From NCBI GenBank assembly GCA_946188175.1, contig CAMHUJ010000041.1, positions 1 through 9,302 of the forward strand: a stretch of 9,302 nucleotides of DNA, written 5' to 3'. A model generated the notes under the pieces. That model was not told the origin of the DNA. It saw only the letters and a program-made list of their open reading frames with translations, and did not search any database. Positions 1 through 6,639 of the stretch are shown piece after piece (positions within the stretch are counted from its first letter, which is position 1; every line of letters begins with the position of its first letter). The translations under genes and the position numbers were made by a program. Source of the stretch: an uncultured Ruminococcus sp. (GTDB lineage Bacteria > Bacillota > Clostridia > Oscillospirales > Ruminococcaceae).

Positions 1-3000
1 TTATCGCCGTGGAAGTTCACAAATTCTGCGACGGTACATGGTTTGAGGATCAGGACATGATCTACGACGGCGGTATTTTCCGTGACGTCTACCTGACCAG
101 CACTCCGCTTGTCAAGATCTCGGATTATACCGTTCAGACCGATCTCGACGAGAGCTATAAGAATGCATCTCTGAATCTGTCAGTCAATATCCACAACAAG
201 GCTTCTGCAAATGTCAGCGACCTGAACGTGGACGTTGCTGTTCTCGATGAACAAGGCAACAACCTCACTGAAGGTACCACCATTCCTGTTTCTTCTGTCG
301 AAGCCGGCAAGGTCACGACCGTAAAGCTCTCGAAGGAAGTCCTTTCCCCGAAGCTCTGGTCCGCAGAACATCCGAACATCTACGCACTCGTCCTGACGCT
401 GAAGAACAGCAAGGGCACAATTGAAACCGTCTCCTCGCAGCTCGGTTTCCGCGAGATCGGCTTCACCCGCACCGAGGTTGACGGATCCTACCGCCGCACC
501 ACAAATCGCTGGCAGCCGATCACCATTAATGGAAAGCGTCTTCTGCTTAAGGGCGTCAACCGCCACGATACGGATCCGTTCCACGGCAGGGCTGTTCCGC
601 AGGGAACGATGGAAGAGGATATCCGTCAGATGCAGCAGCACAATATCAACGCAATCCGCACCTCGCACTACAGCAATGACTCTTACCTCTACTGGCTCTG
701 CAACAAGTTTGGCATGTATATGCTTGCAGAGACCAACATGGAATGCCACGCGCTGATGTACGGCGACAACAACAGACAGATCGGCTTGTTCTATGAACTG
801 GGTCTTGACCGTACAAAAACAACATTCCAACGCCTGAAAAACAATCCGGCTATCATCGGCTGGTCGATCGGCAACGAAATGAAGTACACCAGCGATCCAA
901 ACTACGGCAACGGTATCTTCCGTGACATGATCTGGTACTTCAAGAAGAATGACCCGACCAGACCGGTTCACAGCGAAGGTCAGGGTGGAAACATGGGCAC
1001 TGATATGGACAGCCAGATGTATCCCGGCTCCGGCGGTCTTGCCGGATTCCACGGCGGCGATGGCAAAATGCCGTATGTCATGTGCGAATATGACCACGCA
1101 ATGGGCAACTCTCTCGGCGCACTGAAAGAATACTGGGATGAGATCCGCAGCAAGCAGAATATGATGGGCGGCTTCATCTGGGACTGGTGCGACCAGTCAC
1201 GTGCCAAGGCTATTTCCAACGGCGGCTATGACTACTACTCACAGCCCTATGCGCGCAAGAACCTCTACAGCGAACTTTCGCCCGGCAAGTTCTTTGCATA
1301 CGGCGGCGACTGGGGAGACAATCCGAACGACGGCAGCTTCTGCGAAAACGGCATCGTCAGCCCTGACAGAACCCCGCAGCCGGAATGCGAAGAAGTCAAG
1401 TTCCAGTATCAGAATTTCTGGTTCAGCGCTGAAGGCGACCAGATCTCTGAAAGAAAGATCTCCGTTTACAACGAAAATAATTTTGCAAACCTCAATGAAT
1501 TCGATGTAAAGTGGACACTCCTGAAGAACGGCATCGCTGTCAAAAGCGGTGACTGCGAAGACATTGATGTTGCACCTCTGACACGCGGAACGATCACTGC
1601 ACCGTTCCCGGCACCGAATGCAGGTCCTGGCGACGAATTCCAGCTGAACATTTCCGTTCTGAAGAAGGACGGCACAATCATGGTTCCCGCAGGCACGGAG
1701 CTTTCCTGGGCACAGTTCTCTGTTCCCGCCGCGTGTCCGGCATATGTCAAACCGGCTTCTGCAAAGCCCTCTGTCTCTCCTTCCGGCAACGGCTATGAAA
1801 TCTCCGGTAAGGATTTCAAGGTTTCGATCTCCCGCTCTACTGGTTTGATTACATCTTATACCTACGGCGGCGAAACACTGCTCACTGCCGGTCCGACTCC
1901 GAATTTCTGGCGCGGCATGGTCGAAAACGACGGCGGCAGCCAGAATCAGAAGAAGTTTGACGGCGCATGGAGAGGCGCAATGAAAGACTTCCGCTGCAAC
2001 GGCGTTGAAACATCTGAATCCGGTGACACGATTGTTGTCAAATCCAGCCTCAGCCTGCCGAATGCAGGCGGTACATCCGTCAATATTGTGTATACGATTG
2101 ACGGAACCGGCGCAGTCAATGTTGCGCTGCGTGTGGATGCAACCCGTGCCAACATTGGTAAATTTATCCGTGTCGGCTCTGTCATGACGCTGCCGAAGGG
2201 CTTTGAGGAAGTGACATGGTACGGCAACGGTCCGGTCGAGACTATGCTTGACCGTATGACAAACGGTCGTCTCGGCGTATGGCACAATACTGTTTCCGGT
2301 CTGTACTATCCCTACATGAAGGCTGATGACTGCGGAACAATGACAAAAACCAAGTGGATGGCAGTTCAGAATCCGAACGCCAAGACCTCGATCCTCGTCG
2401 CAGCAGAATCATCTGTTGAGGCATGTGCACTCCATATGACCGCAGAAGATCTCCAGGTTGCAAACCACACCTATCAGGTCAAAACGCATGATGAAACCTA
2501 TCTCAGCATGAACTACGGCTCCATGGGTACCGGCTCCGCAACCTGCGGACAGGCAACACTTGATCAGTATACGCTTTCAAAAGACCGCGTCTACGAATGG
2601 GCATACACGATTATTCCGATCCCGACCGGCAGCGATGACGAAGCAATGAACGAAGCTGCAAAGCCGTATCGCCGTCTCCCGCAGAGCGTACAGGATCTGA
2701 GCAGCAATCATTTCGTGATTCCGATTCCGGAAAGTGCAAAGCTGGAAACAGCCGGCAATCAGGTTCTGATGAGCGGTGCCGTTCCGGTTCCGTTCGGCAG
2801 CACAATCGCTCCGATCGTCGAGGGCAAGAATTCCTTTACAGTTGAAGTCAATGTAATCCCGACCGGTACGCAGGAATATAACCAGTTCGTTGGTAAGGGT
2901 GATAGGACATTCACGCTCCGCTGCACAAATAAATCCGTTGATTTCTTCATCTATGACGGCGGCTGGCAGGTTGCAAGCTGCGATATTCCGTCCGACTGGC

Positions 3001-3578
3001 TGAACAAGATGCATCAGGTTGCCGGAATCTATGACGCATCGAAGAATACGGTCTCCATTTACGTAGACGGAAAGATTCAGGGTTCCAAGCAGCTGACAGG
3101 CGGAAACGGAACCAACCGTTCCGGCTATAATCTGACCATCGGCGCATGCCCTGACACCGGTCGTAACTCTCAGGCGAAATTCTCCGCTGTCCGCCTTTAC
3201 AGCAAGGCGCTGAGTGAAGCTGAGCTCGCATCGCAGAATACCGCTTCTCCGTCCTATGCGCCGGAGGATAAGGCAGTTGCGCTGTGGATCGACTTCAGCA
3301 AGCAGCCGGAGATTCCGGAAGTAACGGAACCTGTAACGACGACGACAACGACGGATACCACTGAAAAAACACCTGAAAAGGGTCTCCGCGGCGACGTAAA
3401 CCTTGACGGAAAGGTCGATGTCTCCGACGCAGTTCTGCTGGCAAGATTTGTAGCAGAAGACAGCGGCGCAAATGTCAAGGAACAAGGCAAAGCAAATGCG
3501 GATGTCAACAGCGATAAACAGCTCGACGGCGACGATGTGATCGGTATTCTCCGCATTATCGCAAAGCTCGATGAATAA
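1..3578 (+). CDS. GH2 beta-galactosidase (LacZ type) with LamG-like module and C-terminal dockerin, 5'-truncated by the window
   Basis: Secreted, probably cellulosomal exo-beta-galactosidase; 5' end missing. The frame is open from base 3 and starts inside the GH2 sugar-binding domain (DGTWFEDQD, then GIFRDVYL), so the GTG at base 9 is not the start. By comparison with LacZ about 200 residues plus a signal peptide are missing. Numbering from base 9: Ig-like beta-sandwich about 36-150; TIM barrel about 165-420, with KGVNRHD at 181-187, acid/base Glu290 in SIGNE and nucleophile Glu360 in CEYDHAMGNS (codons 876-878 and 1086-1088), both intact; a beta-galactosidase small-chain domain at about 596-874 (FWRGMVENDGG, WYGNGPVE). 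These match LacZ-type GH2 enzymes better than mannosidases or glucuronidases. A LamG/concanavalin-like module (about 938-1078), a TTTTTT linker and a dockerin (about 1125-1189, loops starting DVNLDGKVD and DVNSDKQLD) follow. The stop is TAA at 3576-3578. The substrate (galactan, arabinogalactan or xyloglucan side chains) cannot be read from the sequence. Confidence 0.93.
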   Translation, partial: IAVEVHKFCDGTWFEDQDMIYDGGIFRDVYLTSTPLVKISDYTVQTDLDESYKNASLNLSVNIHNKASANVSDLNVDVAVLDEQGNNLTEGTTIPVSSVEAGKVTTVKLSKEVLSPKLWSAEHPNIYALVLTLKNSKGTIETVSSQLGFREIGFTRTEVDGSYRRTTNRWQPITINGKRLLLKGVNRHDTDPFHGRAVPQGTMEEDIRQMQQHNINAIRTSHYSNDSYLYWLCNKFGMYMLAETNMECHALMYGDNNRQIGLFYELGLDRTKTTFQRLKNNPAIIGWSIGNEMKYTSDPNYGNGIFRDMIWYFKKNDPTRPVHSEGQGGNMGTDMDSQMYPGSGGLAGFHGGDGKMPYVMCEYDHAMGNSLGALKEYWDEIRSKQNMMGGFIWDWCDQSRAKAISNGGYDYYSQPYARKNLYSELSPGKFFAYGGDWGDNPNDGSFCENGIVSPDRTPQPECEEVKFQYQNFWFSAEGDQISERKISVYNENNFANLNEFDVKWTLLKNGIAVKSGDCEDIDVAPLTRGTITAPFPAPNAGPGDEFQLNISVLKKDGTIMVPAGTELSWAQFSVPAACPAYVKPASAKPSVSPSGNGYEISGKDFKVSISRSTGLITSYTYGGETLLTAGPTPNFWRGMVENDGGSQNQKKFDGAWRGAMKDFRCNGVETSESGDTIVVKSSLSLPNAGGTSVNIVYTIDGTGAVNVALRVDATRANIGKFIRVGSVMTLPKGFEEVTWYGNGPVETMLDRMTNGRLGVWHNTVSGLYYPYMKADDCGTMTKTKWMAVQNPNAKTSILVAAESSVEACALHMTAEDLQVANHTYQVKTHDETYLSMNYGSMGTGSATCGQATLDQYTLSKDRVYEWAYTIIPIPTGSDDEAMNEAAKPYRRLPQSVQDLSSNHFVIPIPESAKLETAGNQVLMSGAVPVPFGSTIAPIVEGKNSFTVEVNVIPTGTQEYNQFVGKGDRTFTLRCTNKSVDFFIYDGGWQVASCDIPSDWLNKMHQVAGIYDASKNTVSIYVDGKIQGSKQLTGGNGTNRSGYNLTIGACPDTGRNSQAKFSAVRLYSKALSEAELASQNTASPSYAPEDKAVALWIDFSKQPEIPEVTEPVTTTTTTDTTEKTPEKGLRGDVNLDGKVDVSDAVLLARFVAEDSGANVKEQGKANADVNSDKQLDGDDVIGILRIIAKLDE

Positions 3579-3610
3579 AGAAAAATAAAAAGAAAAAAAC
3601 AAAATTCAGA

Positions 3611-3618
3611 AAAGGGGG
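3611..3618 (+). promoter_or_regulatory. Ribosome binding site of the beta-helix enzyme gene
   Basis: AAAGGGGG lies six bases before the ATG at 3625 and fixes that start, which is followed directly by a signal peptide. The 46 bases between the GH2 stop and this ATG are A-rich and contain neither a hairpin nor a recognisable promoter, so the two genes are probably co-transcribed. Confidence 0.75.
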
Positions 3619-3624
3619 CGTTTT

Positions 3625-6519
3625 ATGATTTATCATTCCAGTAAAAAAAGCATTCTTCGTGTGACGGCAGCACTCAGCGCAGTAATCTGCGCTGCTGCCG
3701 CCCTGAATGCACCGGGCAGCTTTACAATGAAGGCTGCCGCTGCAGAACCCGGCGCCGAGCTGTTTGTCTCACCGGACGGCGATGACAGCAATTCGGGTAC
3801 GATTGATGCACCGCTCAAAACACTTGCCGGTGCAAGAGACGCTGTCCGCAAAATCAACGGCAGCGTCAGCGGTGATATTGTCGTAAACTTTCGCGGCGGT
3901 ACATACCGTCAGACCGAACCGGTCAAGTTCGATATGAAGGACTCCGCACAGGGCGACTCCCGCATCATCTATCAGGCATACAAGGATGAGGTTCCGGTCA
4001 TCAGCGGTGCACAGCCTGTTTCAGGATGGGAAAAATACAACGATAAGCTGTATGTCGCATCGCTCGACCGTGACTACAAGCTCCGCAACTTCTACGTCAA
4101 CGACCACCGTGCAAATATGGGCAGCAAGCGTGTCGGCGCACAGGGCGGCTATGGTACTTACAGCGTCCGTGCCGGTCAGGCTGAGTGGGCATGGGATTCC
4201 GGTCAGAAGAGCGACGGCATCAAGTATAAAGAAAGCGATCTGCCGCGTATCACAAAGAACACCGATGATCTTGAATGCGTCAACGGTACGACCTGGAATG
4301 AGAATATCGTCTGCTCCCGTGATATAAAATATGAAAACGGCAGTTTTGTTTTTCTGATGCAACAGCCATACGGTGCGATTGCACAGACACCGGGCTGGGG
4401 CGCCGGCTTCTCGACCGGCGGATGGCATACGCTTTATAATGCGTTTGAATTTGTCAACTCCCCCGGTCAGTTCTACTTCGACAAGACTGATCACAAGATC
4501 TATTATTACCCGCTTCAGGGCGAGGATATGTCTACTGCACAGGCAGAAGCTCCGATTGCAGAGTCGCTGATTCAAATTTCCGGCGAATCAACCAATTCGC
4601 GTGTCAAGAACCTTTCTTTCCGCGGCATCACCTTCGCGCATACCGATTATCAGCTGACCAAAGTCGGTGAATCTCACGGCAAGGCGACCTGTCAGGCTGC
4701 TCAGTCATACACCGCATTTGCGGATTCCAACTGGCACACCAAACGCTATGAAATGGCAGATACTCTTGCAGCAATGATTCAGGTCACCTCCGCTGATTCA
4801 ATTGAATTCACAGGCAATGTGATCAAGCACTGCGGTGCCGACGGCATCCAGATGACCAATGATGTCATCAACAGCAAGATCAACGGAAACTTTGTAACCG
4901 ACATCACCTCTTCCGGTATCACGGTCTCTCATCCGCAGCATGTCTACATCGGCGACAAGACCAATTCCAATCATGAAAAGTTCCCAGTCGGTGTTGAGGG
5001 CGTCTGCAAGAATATCGAGATCTGTGACAATCTGCTCTACAATATCTCCGTTGTTCACGGTTTCGGCGGCTGCGCTGCAATCACTGTCTACTACGGCGAT
5101 ACGGTCAAGGTGCTCCGCAACCAAGTTGAAAACACCGCATACAATGGCATTCACCTGGGCTGGGGCTGGTGCAACTTCAAAGACTCCAAGACCTGCCGTG
5201 ACAACCAGATCTGCTACAACCGCGTGATCAATTGCCTGAACCGTCTGCACGACAGCGGCGGCATTTACACGATCGGTCAGATGCCCGGTACAATCATCAA
5301 TGAAAACTATATTCAGGGCATTCCCGCCGGCGGTCCCGGCGCACCTACCTACGGTCTACACAACGACGAGGGCACCGCATACATCGAGGAAAACGACAAT
5401 GTCCTCGAAATTGACAAGAACGTAACCTATACGATCAACTGTGAGGATTACGGTCAGAAGCATGACCTCACAATCCTCCGCACTTATGCATCTGTTAATA
5501 AGATGGGCAAGAATCCGCCAAGCAGCCGCATTGACACGCCGATTGTCATTTCGGACAATGTCTGGCCGGCACGGCAGTATGAAGTCTGCCTGAATTCCGG
5601 CTTGCAGGATGATTTCCGTTATCTGATGCCCGTAAACATGCGCACCGATGCAGACTATATCTTCCCTGCAAGCTGCGCAACCAAGGGCGACGGCAATCTC
5701 CCGATCCGCAAGGCCGGCTCCGGCAAGACCGTCTGGATTGCACCGGACAATACGACCTCCTTCAAGGTCGGTGCTACAATGACCAAGGGCTCCGGTACGG
5801 CATCCAAGATCAAGACTCCGTCCGAAGCAGGCGAATACCGCATCTATGTGACTGACAATACCGGAAAGGTACTCAGCAAATCCTCGCATATTGTCCGCAT
5901 CAGCGGCTCGGCATCGACGGTCGATGCAAGCTCCTTCTCCGTTCAGTCCGGCGTTGATCTCGAAAACTGTGACGAAGGCGGACAGAATGTCGCTTACATT
6001 GAAAACGGCGACTACATCGGCTTCAAGGATGTTGACTTCGGCAGCGGCGCTGATAAGATTGATATCCGTGTCGCAGCAAGCAGCGGCGGTTCTTCGATCG
6101 AGGTTCGCCTCGACGGTGCGACCGGTAAGCTGATCGGTACTGTGGATGTTGCTTCGACCGGCGGCTGGCAGAATTGGAAAACCATGTCGGCAACCCTTGA
6201 AAAAACGACAGGCATTCACGATCTGTACCTTGTATTCAAGGGCGGAGAGGGCTATCTCTTCAACATCCACTGGTGGAAGCTCAATGTTCCCGCAGGCTCC
6301 ACAACGCCGAAGGAATTTATCTACGGCGATCTCAACGACGACAAGTCCGTCGATGCACGCGATCTGACGATCCTCAAGCGTGTTATCCTCGGCAAGGCTG
6401 AGATCGACGATATCGAACCTGCCGATCTCGACGGCGACGGTGAGCTCACAGCTGACGATGTCAAGCTGCATATCGAATATCTCACCGGTAAAATCAGCGT
6501 TTTCCCCATTATGGCATGA
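3625..6519 (+). CDS. Secreted right-handed parallel beta-helix glycosidase (GH141-like) with Ig-like, CBM6-like and dockerin modules
   Basis: A 964-residue secreted protein, probably a cellulosome-bound hemicellulase or pectin side-chain enzyme. Signal peptide about 1-40 (KKS basic start, Ala-rich core, likely cleavage in KAAAAEP). The entry motif LFVSPDGDDSNSGT (46-59), then FYVNDHRANMG, IYYYPLQGEDM and LSFRGITFAHT, are typical of large bacterial beta-helix glycosidases, and the coil repeats run from about 393 to 620. Asp543 (HDSGG) and Asp581/Glu582 (NDEG), in well-conserved turns, are candidate catalytic acids. An Ig-like domain (about 702-762, VWIAP to GEYRIYV) links to a CBM6-like module (about 767-886, TGGWQNW and a GIHDLYLVFKG-like strand), which suggests binding to xylan or beta-glucan. 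A dockerin ends the protein (about 899-964; loops DLNDDKSVD and DLDGDGELT). The GH141 call rests on remembered family features; characterised GH141 members include an alpha-L-fucosidase and a xylanase, so the substrate is open. GH120 looks less similar. The beta-helix fold, CBM6 and dockerin are firm. Confidence 0.88.
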   Translation: MIYHSSKKSILRVTAALSAVICAAAALNAPGSFTMKAAAAEPGAELFVSPDGDDSNSGTIDAPLKTLAGARDAVRKINGSVSGDIVVNFRGGTYRQTEPVKFDMKDSAQGDSRIIYQAYKDEVPVISGAQPVSGWEKYNDKLYVASLDRDYKLRNFYVNDHRANMGSKRVGAQGGYGTYSVRAGQAEWAWDSGQKSDGIKYKESDLPRITKNTDDLECVNGTTWNENIVCSRDIKYENGSFVFLMQQPYGAIAQTPGWGAGFSTGGWHTLYNAFEFVNSPGQFYFDKTDHKIYYYPLQGEDMSTAQAEAPIAESLIQISGESTNSRVKNLSFRGITFAHTDYQLTKVGESHGKATCQAAQSYTAFADSNWHTKRYEMADTLAAMIQVTSADSIEFTGNVIKHCGADGIQMTNDVINSKINGNFVTDITSSGITVSHPQHVYIGDKTNSNHEKFPVGVEGVCKNIEICDNLLYNISVVHGFGGCAAITVYYGDTVKVLRNQVENTAYNGIHLGWGWCNFKDSKTCRDNQICYNRVINCLNRLHDSGGIYTIGQMPGTIINENYIQGIPAGGPGAPTYGLHNDEGTAYIEENDNVLEIDKNVTYTINCEDYGQKHDLTILRTYASVNKMGKNPPSSRIDTPIVISDNVWPARQYEVCLNSGLQDDFRYLMPVNMRTDADYIFPASCATKGDGNLPIRKAGSGKTVWIAPDNTTSFKVGATMTKGSGTASKIKTPSEAGEYRIYVTDNTGKVLSKSSHIVRISGSASTVDASSFSVQSGVDLENCDEGGQNVAYIENGDYIGFKDVDFGSGADKIDIRVAASSGGSSIEVRLDGATGKLIGTVDVASTGGWQNWKTMSATLEKTTGIHDLYLVFKGGEGYLFNIHWWKLNVPAGSTTPKEFIYGDLNDDKSVDARDLTILKRVILGKAEIDDIEPADLDGDGELTADDVKLHIEYLTGKISVFPIMA

Positions 6520-6521
6520 AC

Positions 6522-6562
6522 ATGCACGAAGCCCCCTGTCCACGGACGGGGGTTTCGTGCGT
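6522..6562 (+). terminator. Strong stem-loop after the beta-helix gene (terminator-like, no U-tract)
   Basis: It begins three bases after the TGA stop. GCACGAAGCCCCC (6524-6536) pairs with GGGGGTTTCGTGC (6548-6560) with one G-T wobble; GTC/GAC extends the stem past a bulged T6537 to a CACG loop. No T-run follows on either strand, so it may act as a 3' stability element or need help to terminate. Confidence 0.65.
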
Positions 6563-6585
6563 CTACAGGTATTTCATGCATAACA

Positions 6586-6618
6586 AATGCACCCTGCTCG
6601 CATGGAACAGGGTGCATT
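6586..6618. terminator. Bidirectional terminator candidate between convergent genes
   Basis: A perfect 11-bp inverted repeat, AATGCACCCTG (6586-6596) and CAGGGTGCATT (6608-6618), encloses an 11-base loop. It lies 21 bases past the stop of the minus-strand esterase gene. Read on the minus strand it runs into TTTGTTATG; read on the plus strand it is followed by the moderately T-rich CTTATGTATTCC. It could therefore end both transcripts, with the upstream hairpin at 6522-6562 as a second barrier. Confidence 0.6.
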
Positions 6619-6639
6619 CTTATGTATTCCTTGGAGGGA

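Noticed and set aside
9..11. GTG at base 9 as the start of the GH2 gene
   Set aside because: The frame is open to the window edge, and the residues before it (I-A) continue the conserved GH2 sugar-binding domain, so the gene starts upstream of the window.
1239..2285. Long minus-strand open frames opposite the GH2 gene (180-1097, 1239-2285, 2577-3602) and opposite the beta-helix gene (5356-6543)
   Set aside because: They result from the codon bias of the true genes (few TTA, CTA and TCA codons in the sense frame). None has a convincing RBS or recognisable domain, while the sense frames have clear enzyme motifs.
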